Shown here piece after piece: positions 28,609 through 38,474 of a stretch of 64,000 nt of DNA. The stretch spans positions 171,081 through 235,080 of the forward strand of contig JAOZIE010000002.1 in the NCBI GenBank assembly GCA_026014485.1, read 5' to 3'. Position numbers and translations under genes: made by a program. Under the pieces are notes generated by a model. That model saw nothing but the letters and a program-made list of their open reading frames with translations, was not told where the DNA came from and made no database searches. Each line of letters starts with the position of its first letter. Positions within the stretch are counted from its first letter, which is position 1. The stretch is from Candidatus Bathyarchaeota archaeon (GTDB lineage Archaea > Thermoproteota > Bathyarchaeia > Bathyarchaeales > Bathycorpusculaceae).

Positions 28609-31600
28609 ATGGAGTTGATGTTGGTGGATTTCGCTAAAGGGAAAACCTTCGAAAAGATGGGTAGACGAATCGCAAAACGTAAGTACGCAGTAATTTTGGC
28701 TTGGCTCTTGATTCTTGTTCTTGTAGTGCCGTTTGTGCTTGACACCAGCGGCGTGATTTCTCTTCAGTTAAACAGTGCCTCAGACAAGAATTTAGAGTCA
28801 GCACGGGCGTCAGACATAATCAGTGAACAGTTCTCAACAACTGTTGCTGATAACACTTTGATGATTGTGGTTTCCTCTCAAGATGTTTCATCACTGGAAA
28901 CACAGGCATTCATCAACCGACTCACCTCCGACATTAAAGCCAACGGAAGCATCAGTGGACTTGAAAGCGTTAACAGCGTCTACTCGGTGCTGGTTCCTAT
29001 ACTTAACCAAACCAACCAAGGCGTATACATCGCCATCGACAACGCAAACCTCACTTTCAACTTGCTGTATGGTGTTCCCACAGCATACATGACCGTCTGG
29101 GGCACGGCATATAACCAAACTCTGGACTCTTTGGTTTCTGGCATTAACCAAACCAACCAAGGTGTCTATGAAGCTTTTGAGAACGCCAACCTAACCTATA
29201 ACCTGCTGTATGGCGTTCCAGCAACGTATCTGAATGTGTGGTCTGAAGCGTATAATCAGACACAAAGCATACCCCTGTCCAATGAGCTTGCTTACAACCA
29301 AACCGCAGCTATACTCTACCAAGCTGACCCCGCAACATTTGAAACATACACTGCACCTTTACTTGACGCCTTCAATGCTTCTTGGACGCAGAGCTTCCAA
29401 AATCCCGAAACAGAACAATACCCCCCTGTTCAGCGGGCTTTAGTTGCGTCGGAGCAAACAAACCAACTCTACATAACCGTCTTTTTAGCAGGCGATGAAA
29501 GCGCCCAAACCTTCACTACAGCCTTAACATCGGCTTTCTCCCTTCAAACGTTTCTGACAAACACTCAAGCAGAAAACAGCGCCCAACTTGAGGACTTTGC
29601 CATTGACTACGTAGCTTCCTACTCAAATTCGTCAGTGGAGTTTGTTGCCGCCGCATATGATTTGGGCAGAACCCCCGACCCCTCCGCTCTCAAAACGCTC
29701 TCTGCAGACATAATTTGGAACCCTCAAACCTACAACATGAACGAAGACTTCCTTACCCTGCTTAACTCTGTAGCATACGAGGAAAGCGCCGCCGTCCTAA
29801 GACAAGCCGACCCCGCGTCTTTTGACCAGTACACCGTCCATTTGCTGGATGCATTCAATGCGTCTTGGTCTGAAAGCTTCCAGAACACGCAAACCCTAAA
29901 CTACACTCTGATGCAGCGTGCCCAAGCAGTCAGTGAACAGGCAAACACCTTATACATCGACACGTATTTGGGCGACAACAAAGACTTCGGAGAGTCCTTA
30001 ATCAGAACGTTCTCTTTAGAGGACTTTTTATCGGCTTCGCCAGAGCAGATTAACCAGAAACTCTCTGACTTTGCCGTCTCATATGTTTCTAACTCCTCTG
30101 GCTTATCCCTACAACTGATAGACTCAATCTGTGACTTGGGCAGAGAATACAGTTCTGAGGCGCTGCAAACCTTAGCTGGAAACATAGTTTGCAACCCCTC
30201 TGCCTATAACTTGGGGGAGCAGTTGAATTCGGCGCTTAGCTCGCTTGTTTCGCCTGCTGGAGACGTGACGTTGGTTTCTGTTAGCTTAAGCGATTCCAGC
30301 GAAACTCCTCTTCTTGTAATCCGAGACATCATAACCGCGGAGTTGGCTAAGGACTCTGGCGGTGTAACCTCTGCCCTCGTCACTGGTGAAAGTGCGCTTA
30401 GCCAAGATTTCGGGAGTTCAGCTACGCAGGACTTTGACTTTATTCTGCCTGTAACCATAGCCTTGCTTCTCATTGCAACGGGTCTATTCTTCCGCTCCAT
30501 AGTTACGCCTCTTGTAACTTTAGGTGCTATAGGCGTGGGCTTGGGGATTTCACAGATATTCATCGTCATCATCGGCACCTACGTGAACCAAGTTGACTTC
30601 ATGATTCCCACAATTCTCTTAACGGTGCTCATTGGCGTAGGCACAGACTACAGTATATTCATCATTGCGCGTCACAGAGAAGAACTAGTCAACGGGTTAT
30701 CCGTTAAAGATGCTGTCATCAAATCTGTAACTTGGGCAGGCGAAAGCATAGCCACCAGCGGAACCACCGTAATCATAAGCTTTTTGGGTCTTGCAGCAAC
30801 CACCATCGTGCTCCTGCAAACGTTAGGCTTAATTGTTGGTGCAAGCGTGATAGTTGCGTTAGCTGTCTCTTTGACGCTGGTTCCCTCTTTGGCGATGGTG
30901 CTGAAAGAAACGCTGTTCTGGCCTAACTGCGGCTCAAGATTCTCCAGTTACGCCGAAAAGTGCCGCATGAAAGCCCAGAAAAAGAACGGCTATTTTGCGC
31001 GAAGCGGCAAATTCTCTGTGAAGCACGGCAAAGTCCTCATCCTCGTTGCTATCCTTGTCACTGTGCCTCTATTCTATATCTATGCTTCAACTACGCCGAC
31101 CTTTAACTTCCTAGGCGGGGCTTCTAAAGACTTAGAGTCTATAAGCGCGTCCAACTCGCTTTCTGCCTCGTTTGGTGCAGGACAAATATTCCCAACCTAC
31201 GTGGTGGTGAATTTCTCGCAGCCACTAATCAACAACGGCGTGTTTAACGCAACGGAACTGGCGGTTCTACAGTCTCTTTCCTCAGACTTGTCCGCGCACG
31301 ATGCCATTAAAGAAGTGACTGGACCCACTATGCCTTATGGTATTCCAATAGACCTCAACAGCCTCACCTCAGAAAGCAACGATTATTCGGCAGTGCTTCA
31401 AAATGTGGGCGCCGACAATAAAACTGCGATCATAACCCTGAAATTCGAAATTGATCCCTACTCAACCCAAGCCATAAACGCTGCCAGCGATATCCGCGAA
31501 AGCATTCACCAAAACTACGATGGCGAAAACGGCGTCTCAGGCATATACGTAGGCGGCACCACTGGAACCATGCTGGACGTGAAGAACGTCTTTGACAACC

Positions 31601-32154
31601 AATTCAACACTATACTGCCGATTGTTGTGGTCGGCGTTGCTGTGGTGCTGTTTGTGCTGCTCGGTTCGCTGCTTTTACCCATCTGTGCGGTTCTCTCCGT
31701 TTTGATGAGTATCGTTTGGACTCTTGCCGCAACCATAATTGTTTTCCAATCTGCCTTCAACTACGGTTTGCTGTTCATCACGCCGATGATTCTGCTGGTT
31801 CTTCTGCTGGGTATAGGCATGGACTACAACATCTTCATCCTCGCCCGAGTCCGCGAAGAAGCCGCTAAAGGACAAAAACTCAACGACGCAATCGTCCACG
31901 CCATCGAGCAGACAGGCGGAATCATAACCGCAGCAGCCATAATCCTCGCGGGCTCCTTGGGTGCGCTGATGCTTTCCAGCAACCTACTGCTAAGGGAACT
32001 TGGCTTTGCCTTCGCGTTCTCGATACTGATTGACGCTTTGGTGGTGCGCACCTACTTGGTTCCCGCAGTGATGTCAGTGCTTGGCAAATACAACTGGTAC
32101 AACCCGTTGCCGTGGCCAAAACGCTCCAAAGAACTATACCAGAAAAAAGACTAA
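28609..32154 (+). CDS. MMPL/RND-family transporter
   Basis: 1181 aa, two RND-like membrane halves (GVGTDYSIFIIARHREE, GIGMDYNIFILARVREEA). Confidence 0.9.
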   Translation: MELMLVDFAKGKTFEKMGRRIAKRKYAVILAWLLILVLVVPFVLDTSGVISLQLNSASDKNLESARASDIISEQFSTTVADNTLMIVVSSQDVSSLETQAFINRLTSDIKANGSISGLESVNSVYSVLVPILNQTNQGVYIAIDNANLTFNLLYGVPTAYMTVWGTAYNQTLDSLVSGINQTNQGVYEAFENANLTYNLLYGVPATYLNVWSEAYNQTQSIPLSNELAYNQTAAILYQADPATFETYTAPLLDAFNASWTQSFQNPETEQYPPVQRALVASEQTNQLYITVFLAGDESAQTFTTALTSAFSLQTFLTNTQAENSAQLEDFAIDYVASYSNSSVEFVAAAYDLGRTPDPSALKTLSADIIWNPQTYNMNEDFLTLLNSVAYEESAAVLRQADPASFDQYTVHLLDAFNASWSESFQNTQTLNYTLMQRAQAVSEQANTLYIDTYLGDNKDFGESLIRTFSLEDFLSASPEQINQKLSDFAVSYVSNSSGLSLQLIDSICDLGREYSSEALQTLAGNIVCNPSAYNLGEQLNSALSSLVSPAGDVTLVSVSLSDSSETPLLVIRDIITAELAKDSGGVTSALVTGESALSQDFGSSATQDFDFILPVTIALLLIATGLFFRSIVTPLVTLGAIGVGLGISQIFIVIIGTYVNQVDFMIPTILLTVLIGVGTDYSIFIIARHREELVNGLSVKDAVIKSVTWAGESIATSGTTVIISFLGLAATTIVLLQTLGLIVGASVIVALAVSLTLVPSLAMVLKETLFWPNCGSRFSSYAEKCRMKAQKKNGYFARSGKFSVKHGKVLILVAILVTVPLFYIYASTTPTFNFLGGASKDLESISASNSLSASFGAGQIFPTYVVVNFSQPLINNGVFNATELAVLQSLSSDLSAHDAIKEVTGPTMPYGIPIDLNSLTSESNDYSAVLQNVGADNKTAIITLKFEIDPYSTQAINAASDIRESIHQNYDGENGVSGIYVGGTTGTMLDVKNVFDNQFNTILPIVVVGVAVVLFVLLGSLLLPICAVLSVLMSIVWTLAATIIVFQSAFNYGLLFITPMILLVLLLGIGMDYNIFILARVREEAAKGQKLNDAIVHAIEQTGGIITAAAIILAGSLGALMLSSNLLLRELGFAFAFSILIDALVVRTYLVPAVMSVLGKYNWYNPLPWPKRSKELYQKKD

Positions 32155-32335
32155 GCAACCTCCGAGGCTACTTTAAGCCTCCCCTTTTCCTTTTTTATTT
32201 AAGTCCTTTTCTGTTTTTGGTTGTTACAGGAACCTTTTTGGCTGGATTCAGTTATAAAGGTGTTAGGCACCAAGTAGTATTATGCGCGGTTGCATAGAGC
32301 CGCCTAGAATTCACATTAACAACTGAGGAAGCGAA

Positions 32336-33688
32336 ATGAGCAAATCTGAAGAAAATCTTGGTTACAAGGGTGAAGCATTGGACGCCATAAAGAAAGCTGG
32401 ATGCGAAGTAGGTGACATTGTACGCGTCAGCGGCGACGACAAAATCTACGAGGGTATTCTTATTCCCCGCTCTGAATCAGGCGACAGCCGCCACGTTGTT
32501 GTCAAAATGAAAAGCGGCTACAACATCGGCATCCGCCTGTCGGCAAACGTGAAAATCGAGAAAATCGGCAAAGGCGCCAAACCCACCTTCGAGTCGCCTC
32601 CGCTTCCCCCTCAGCGTCTGGATCTGCCCAAAGTCGTCATTATGAGTACGGGAGGAACCATAGCTAGCCGCGTGGATTACCGCACAGGCGCCGTCCGCTC
32701 CGCAATTTCGGCAAGTGACCTCTACGGCGTGGTTCCTGAACTTGCAGACCTTGCGCAGGTGGATACGCAGATTGTTTTGAGCATTTACAGTGAGAACCTG
32801 ACGCAGCAGCATTGGAGGCAAATCGCTGAGGCTGCAGCAAAAAACATCGAGGAAGGCGCGCAGGGCGTGGTTATCGCGCATGGCACGGACACGATGGCTT
32901 ACACGGCTGCCGCTTTGAGTTTTGCTCTGCAGAATTTGCCTGTGCCCGTTATCGTGGTTGGTGCTCAGCGGAGTTCCGACCGACCCAGCTCAGATGCAGC
33001 CACGAACCTGATTGGCGCCGTGAACGCAGCGGCATACGGGCAGTTCGCGGAGGTGGCTATAGCAATGCATGAAACCGTCGCAGACACTTCCATTGTTTTT
33101 AACCGCGCCGCAAGGGTACGCAAATGCCACACCAGCAGACGTGACACATTCAAACCCGTTAACGCGTTGCCGATTGCCCGAGCCACAGGTCACGAACTAA
33201 CAATGCTAACCCCCGACTTCAGAAAACGCGACCCAACCGCGAAGATGGTTTTGAAACCGAATTTCAGCGAGAAAGTGGCGTTAATCAAATTTTATCCCGG
33301 CATGGACCCCGCCATAATCGACTGGTACGTGCAGAACGGCTTTCGGGGCCTTCTTCTGGAAGGTTCAGGTTTAGGTCACGTTAGCAGCACCTGCTTTGGC
33401 GCCATCCAAAACGCAGTCAGCGGCGGCGTGGTTGTGGCGTTGGCGTCGCAGTGCATTTGGGGGCGCGTGAACATGAACGTGTACGATACGGGACGTGACC
33501 TGTTGGCGCTAGGTGTGGTTCCCGCTGACGACATGTTTCCTGAAACGGCTTTGGTGAAGCTTATGTGGACGCTGGGGCAAACCAGCGACGCTGAAGAGGC
33601 AAAGAAACTCTTCAAAACCAATATTGCAGGCGAGCTTTCCCCGCGGACGCTTCCCCAAGAATGCGCAATCAAGGAAGGAGGACAATAA
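32336..33688 (+). CDS. gatD: Glu-tRNA(Gln) amidotransferase subunit D
   Basis: Asparaginase core STGGTIASRVDYRTGAV, AHGTDTMAYTAAALSF. Confidence 0.95.
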   Translation: MSKSEENLGYKGEALDAIKKAGCEVGDIVRVSGDDKIYEGILIPRSESGDSRHVVVKMKSGYNIGIRLSANVKIEKIGKGAKPTFESPPLPPQRLDLPKVVIMSTGGTIASRVDYRTGAVRSAISASDLYGVVPELADLAQVDTQIVLSIYSENLTQQHWRQIAEAAAKNIEEGAQGVVIAHGTDTMAYTAAALSFALQNLPVPVIVVGAQRSSDRPSSDAATNLIGAVNAAAYGQFAEVAIAMHETVADTSIVFNRAARVRKCHTSRRDTFKPVNALPIARATGHELTMLTPDFRKRDPTAKMVLKPNFSEKVALIKFYPGMDPAIIDWYVQNGFRGLLLEGSGLGHVSSTCFGAIQNAVSGGVVVALASQCIWGRVNMNVYDTGRDLLALGVVPADDMFPETALVKLMWTLGQTSDAEEAKKLFKTNIAGELSPRTLPQECAIKEGGQ

Positions 33689-33689
33689 A

Positions 33690-35585
33690 ATGGTGGTTGA
33701 CTACGCAAAAATCGGCTTAAAGGTCGGCTTAGAAATTCACCAGCAGCTTGCCACTGCGTCGAAGCTGTTTTGCAGTTGCCCCCCGCTGCTGTTCAAGGAA
33801 GACCCTGAAATAGTTTTTCTGCGTCGGCTCAGACCCACTCAAAGCGAGTTGGGGCAGATTGACCCTGCAGCATACTTTGAATTCCAAAAGGGCGTGAAAG
33901 TCCTCTACGAAGCAAACCGCCAGTCATCGTGTCTTGTGGAGATGGATGAGGAACCGCCTCACCCTATGAACATTGAAGCTGTGGAGGTCGTGTTGATGGC
34001 TTCGTTGATGATGAACATGAAGCCCATCGATGAAGTGCATGTTATGCGCAAAACCGTCATCGACGGCTCTAACACGACGGGTTTTCAGCGTACCAGCATA
34101 ATCGCGTTGGACGGCTGGATAAAAGTCGGCGACAAAACCATCCCGATGCAGGCAGCCAGCCTCGAAGAAGACGCAGCAAGAAAAACAGGCACCGAAGCAG
34201 ACGGCAAAATCATCCGTTACCGCATCGACCGCCTCGGCATACCCCTTATTGAGGTGGCTACGGCGCCCGTGATTTATTCGCCTCAGGAGGCTCAGGATGT
34301 TGCCCTCGTTATAGGTAGGATTCTGCGGGACACGGGCAAGGTTATGCGGGGGTTAGGTACGATTAGGCAGGACCTGAACGTGTCGCTTCCAAACGGCGCC
34401 CTCATCGAAATTAAGGGTGTCCAGCAGCTGGATTTAATCAGCACGGTTGTGGAGTACGAGGTTCAGCGGCAACTGGGACTAATAGCCGTTAAGGAAGAGC
34501 TCTCCGCCAAAGGCATTACACCCCAAAGCATCAGCGAAGACATCGTTGACGTAACCGACGTTTTCAAAGAAACCAAATCCAAAGTCATACGCAAAGCCGT
34601 GGACAAAAAGAAGGCGGTTAAAGCTTTGAAGCTGCATGGGTTCGCGGGTTTTCTTGGGCGCGAGTTGATGCCGAATTTCCGCGTGGGCACCGAGTTGTCT
34701 GACCGCGCCAAATTCTGGGGTCGCGTCGGCGGCATATTCCACACTGACGAGATGCCCAACTACGGCATAACCCCCGAGGAAGTGGAGGCTGTCAAGAAAG
34801 CCGTTGGCGCCGTTGAAGGTGACACGGTGGTTTTCGTTGCTGACTCCGAGGAGAATACGGTGGATGCACTGAAGGCGGTTGCAGAGCGGGCAAAGGAACT
34901 GCTGACTGGGGTACCCGCCGAAACCCGCACGGCAAAGGAAGACGGCACCACGCGGTACATGCGTCCCCGACCAGGCGCCGCACGGATGTATCCAGAAACC
35001 GACATCCCCCCCACATTGATTACGGAAGCGTTGGTGGAGCGAATCCGCGCAAACCTGCCTGAATCCGCCGAGAAAAAGCAGCAGAGGCTCACCGAACAGT
35101 TTGGCTTAAACGAAAAGCTTGCCAAGCAAATCGTGGATTCCGAGTACAACCTGCTTTTTGACGCAATCGCCACGGAAAGCGGGGTTTCCGCCACAACCGT
35201 TGCCGTTTTCTTAACTGAGACACTCAAGGCGCTCAGACGCGACGGCGTACAGGTTGAAAACGTCTCTGACGAGCAGGTAACGGCGATTTTTGGCGCTGTC
35301 GGTTCAGGTGAACTTGCCAAAGAAGCCGTTTCTGACGTGTTTTCTTGGCTTACAAAAAACGAAGGGAAAAAGGTGCAGGATGCAACAGAGGCGCTTGGGC
35401 TGAAAATGCTCTCCAGCCAAGAACTGGAGGCGCTGGTGAATCGCGTGATGGCGGACAATAAGGCGCAGATTGAGAAGCTGGGCAAATCCGCGTTCGGCTT
35501 GGTTATGGGTTTAGTGATGAAGGAAGCCCGCGGCAAAGCAACCCCCGACGCTGTTAGTAAGCTGGTGAAGCAGAAACTAACGTAG
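33690..35585 (+). CDS. gatE: Glu-tRNA(Gln) amidotransferase subunit E
   Basis: MVVDYAKIGLKVGLEIHQQL...SSCLVEMDEEPPHPMN...; RBS AAGGAAGGAGG upstream of ATG 33690. Confidence 0.95.
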   Translation: MVVDYAKIGLKVGLEIHQQLATASKLFCSCPPLLFKEDPEIVFLRRLRPTQSELGQIDPAAYFEFQKGVKVLYEANRQSSCLVEMDEEPPHPMNIEAVEVVLMASLMMNMKPIDEVHVMRKTVIDGSNTTGFQRTSIIALDGWIKVGDKTIPMQAASLEEDAARKTGTEADGKIIRYRIDRLGIPLIEVATAPVIYSPQEAQDVALVIGRILRDTGKVMRGLGTIRQDLNVSLPNGALIEIKGVQQLDLISTVVEYEVQRQLGLIAVKEELSAKGITPQSISEDIVDVTDVFKETKSKVIRKAVDKKKAVKALKLHGFAGFLGRELMPNFRVGTELSDRAKFWGRVGGIFHTDEMPNYGITPEEVEAVKKAVGAVEGDTVVFVADSEENTVDALKAVAERAKELLTGVPAETRTAKEDGTTRYMRPRPGAARMYPETDIPPTLITEALVERIRANLPESAEKKQQRLTEQFGLNEKLAKQIVDSEYNLLFDAIATESGVSATTVAVFLTETLKALRRDGVQVENVSDEQVTAIFGAVGSGELAKEAVSDVFSWLTKNEGKKVQDATEALGLKMLSSQELEALVNRVMADNKAQIEKLGKSAFGLVMGLVMKEARGKATPDAVSKLVKQKLT

Positions 35586-35599
35586 CTTTTCTGGCGGCT

Positions 35600-35932
35600 T
35601 TACTGATTCGTCTTGTAGGCTTGGCGGAGTAGACGCTGCTTGAGTTCTTCGGTTGCGAAAAACTCTATCTTCCCGCATCGTTGACAGATATAGACCTCCA
35701 CGGGCATCGTCTGCTCGCCGATTTCTGCCCATTCCCCAAAGAGTAGTTTCCAGCCGCCGCTGGTTCCGCCCACTCGGAGATTTTCCGAATACACATATAC
35801 CGTGATTGCTCCGCATGAGCTGCACCTTTTGGTTTTCTCGTCCACCTGTTCCTCTGCCTCTTTTCTGCTTTGTCTTTTGATGGGGGTTAGGCGCCTAATT
35901 AATTCTGTGGAATCAGCGTTTTTCCCGCTCAA
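35600..35932 (-). CDS. Hypothetical zinc-ribbon protein
   Basis: CSSCGAITVYVY...VYICQRCGKIEFF. Confidence 0.7.
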   Translation of the reverse strand: MSGKNADSTELIRRLTPIKRQSRKEAEEQVDEKTKRCSSCGAITVYVYSENLRVGGTSGGWKLLFGEWAEIGEQTMPVEVYICQRCGKIEFFATEELKQRLLRQAYKTNQ

Positions 35933-36049
35933 TCAGTCATGTTGTATCCGAGCAAAGGATGCCGAATTTTAAGTTGGGTATCCATGCCGTTTTGACATTT
36001 TCATGTCACAAATACTAAAAAGAGCAATTCGAGAGTATTACCGTGGGGC

Positions 36050-36559
36050 ATGGCGTTGCAGAAGAAAGGCGTAGACAAAAACGGAGAAGCCTTCTCGCTG
36101 CGCATAAAAATCGGCGAGTACGAAGTTGAACTCAGCGGAGCCCATACGGAAGTAATGGCTACCGCCGAAAGCTTACCTGATTTAATCGCCAACGTTAACA
36201 GGGCTTTTGAAAGCGCCAAACCCAAAACTGTGGCAACAATAACCGTGAAAACCGCTGAAGAAACTAAACATGAAAAAACTGCGGAAACGCCCGCTCAGAA
36301 TTACCCGAAAATCGAGGCGACAGAACGCGCTGACCAAGCGGTGCTTCGGCTTTTGGAGAGTGCCTGGGGCAAGTGGCGTCCCCGAACAGTAGAGGAGCTC
36401 AAGGAAGCCCTGACTGAGAGTGACCTCAAGTTTTCGGAGCGGGCTTTTGTTTCTGCGCTGGATAAGCTTGTCAAGAAGGGGCAGGTTAGGCGGTGGAATA
36501 CGAACACGGGGTTTGTTTACATTTTAGCTGAACAGAAAATGAAATTTAAAGGTGAATGA
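36050..36559 (+). CDS. Hypothetical: N-terminal beta module plus winged helix (paralog 1)
   Basis: LRIKIGEYEVELSGAHTEVMATAESLPDLI then wHTH-like FSERAFVSALDKLVKKGQVRR. Confidence 0.75.
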   Translation: MALQKKGVDKNGEAFSLRIKIGEYEVELSGAHTEVMATAESLPDLIANVNRAFESAKPKTVATITVKTAEETKHEKTAETPAQNYPKIEATERADQAVLRLLESAWGKWRPRTVEELKEALTESDLKFSERAFVSALDKLVKKGQVRRWNTNTGFVYILAEQKMKFKGE

Positions 36560-36562
36560 TAA

Positions 36563-37033
36563 TTGAAGCGGATTCAAGCACGCGTGAAGACCCCCTTCGG
36601 CGAAGTCGTCATTGAAGCTGACACGCCAAAGGAAATCTTGGATATGTTAGAGTCGGTTCCTGAAAACTTCGTGGAGAAACTGTCTGATTTTGTTTCAAGC
36701 AGACTTGTGCCCAGCGGCGCCCAACTGAAAGGCATCGTGGAACTCACCACCGAAGGTCCAGTGATTGTGACTCGAGAGAAACTCACCCACTACGAGGATG
36801 TCGGTCTTGTCCTGTACGCTTCAGATGACCGCAAAAACACTGCCTCGCAGGTGCAAAAGCTTCTGGAGAGCAGCGGCGTAAAAAGCATGGTTCCCGCCCG
36901 ACTCAACGAGATGACCAAGCGGGGGCAAGTTTTCAAGCCTGACCCCTCCAAACCCGAATTTAAGCTAACCATCCAAGGCGAAAAGTGGGTGGAAGAGGAA
37001 ATTCTCACTAAGCTGCGAGGAAAAATGGGTTGA
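36563..37033 (+). CDS. Hypothetical: N-terminal beta module plus winged helix (paralog 2)
   Basis: ARVKTPFGEVVIEADTPKEILDMLESVPENFVEKL then ARLNEMTKRGQVFK; TTG start. Confidence 0.7.
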   Translation: MKRIQARVKTPFGEVVIEADTPKEILDMLESVPENFVEKLSDFVSSRLVPSGAQLKGIVELTTEGPVIVTREKLTHYEDVGLVLYASDDRKNTASQVQKLLESSGVKSMVPARLNEMTKRGQVFKPDPSKPEFKLTIQGEKWVEEEILTKLRGKMG

Positions 37034-37539
37034 CCACCACCGACAAAGTTCACGTTCAAATAGCCTATAACGGTTCAGAGGCAACATTTGAGGGCACCGT
37101 TGAGGAAACATGGCTGCTGCTCTGCAGGTTCTTTGGCGAGTTGCTGCCGTCGTTTGAGGTCGCCCAAAAACTTTGGCTTAGCGTGGATGTGCAGCGTCTC
37201 GCTCGGGACTGCGAAGGCTTAATCGCGTTTTCCCCCGAAGGCGCAAACGTGCTTGTTCCCAAAACAAAGCTGACCGATAACGAGGCATTGGCGATGTGGC
37301 TTCTAGCCAGCTACCTCGGGTTTAGGCTCAACCTGATGAGCAGCGACGCACTCTCCAAAGAGGCGCTTTCGGCGAAACTGGGCAAATCAGGCAAGATAAC
37401 CAGCACCCGCCTTGGCGAACTCGTGAAAGCCGAGTGGGTCACAAAAACCGCAGATGACACGTACCGCCTAACCAGTTACGGCGTTTCTCAAATGCAAAAA
37501 GATGCCCTGCCCAGAATCATCGCGAAAACAGGCATCTGA
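37030..37539 (+). CDS. Hypothetical: N-terminal beta module plus winged helix (paralog 3)
   Basis: VQIAYNGSEATFEGTVEETWLLLCRFF then TSTRLGELVKAEWV; TTG start overlapping the upstream stop. Confidence 0.7.
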   Translation: MTTTDKVHVQIAYNGSEATFEGTVEETWLLLCRFFGELLPSFEVAQKLWLSVDVQRLARDCEGLIAFSPEGANVLVPKTKLTDNEALAMWLLASYLGFRLNLMSSDALSKEALSAKLGKSGKITSTRLGELVKAEWVTKTADDTYRLTSYGVSQMQKDALPRIIAKTGI

Positions 37540-37574
37540 CGCTAACGCATTCAGCAGAATTCGGGTACTGTTTG

Positions 37575-37593
37575 TTTTTTTTTTAAAAAAAAA
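37575..37593. terminator. Oligo-T/oligo-A bidirectional terminator between convergent genes
   Basis: T10 followed directly by A9 between genes ending at 37539 (+) and 37615 (-). Confidence 0.6.
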
Positions 37594-37614
37594 GAAAGGA
37601 AGGGATTTGTTTGT

Positions 37615-38271
37615 TTACATTTGGTCGGGGTCTGTAGACTGCGCGTACATGTCAGGTGGCGGGGCTGCCCGCATCTGGAAGAAGGCTATTGCCAAAAGCA
37701 GTGCCGCTATCCAAATCAGCAGCATTCCAAGCCCGAAGGCTATGACTAGCACTGCGCCCACCAGCAGCAAGGTTCCAGTGGTGCCGAATAAGCCGACGCC
37801 TGATTTTGCAGAAAGCTGTTTGAGGGATTTCCTGTAGAAGAGGGCAACAATTATGGCTATGATGAAGAGTATGACAATTACCGCTAAGAATACGCCCATA
37901 AACGGTATGACGTCTTCGGGGGTTATGCGGCTTGTGTCCGGTGTTAGGTTTGCAAGGGATGCCCAGTCGCCGTCCCATCCTGGATAGATTTTGTCAATGA
38001 AATCCGGTAGCATAGAGATGGCTGCCCAGACAGCAACGAAGACGGAAACTACGCCGCCTGCTATGCCTACGATTGTTCCGTACAGTATGTTGTTGAATAT
38101 TCCTGCTTCTCTGTAGTATTGTGCTAAGCCGTATGCGCCAATCAGCAGCAAAATAAAGCCGATGAGTCCTACTATGCCCGTTGAGAATCCCGTTACCATG
38201 CCTGTCAATGGACTGATGAACAGCAGAATTGCGCCGACTCCGCCTAGGCTTTTACTTGTTTCAAAGTTCAT
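37615..38271 (-). CDS. DUF996-like membrane protein
   Basis: MNFETSKSLGGVGAILLFISPL...FNNILYGTIVGIAGG; start at 38271. Confidence 0.75.
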   Translation of the reverse strand: MNFETSKSLGGVGAILLFISPLTGMVTGFSTGIVGLIGFILLLIGAYGLAQYYREAGIFNNILYGTIVGIAGGVVSVFVAVWAAISMLPDFIDKIYPGWDGDWASLANLTPDTSRITPEDVIPFMGVFLAVIVILFIIAIIVALFYRKSLKQLSAKSGVGLFGTTGTLLLVGAVLVIAFGLGMLLIWIAALLLAIAFFQMRAAPPPDMYAQSTDPDQM

Positions 38272-38474
38272 TCTCTCTCTGTTCCTCCCGTTTTCTCGTT
38301 TCATGCTTCCCACCTTAAAAGTTTTGCTATACCTAAGCCTCCGTTCAGAACCCATAAAGCCCAAAGCAGACGTGGCTTTCTGAAACTGTTTTCGGGTTGA
38401 AAAACTGGTAACATGCATTAAATATACTTGTTTCACCATTACCTTTTCTGATACATACCTGTCTAGGTGACGGT

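Noticed and set aside
34760-35536. 258-aa minus-strand ORF
   Set aside because: Antisense to gatE; Ser/Ala/Thr-rich composition typical of shadow ORFs.
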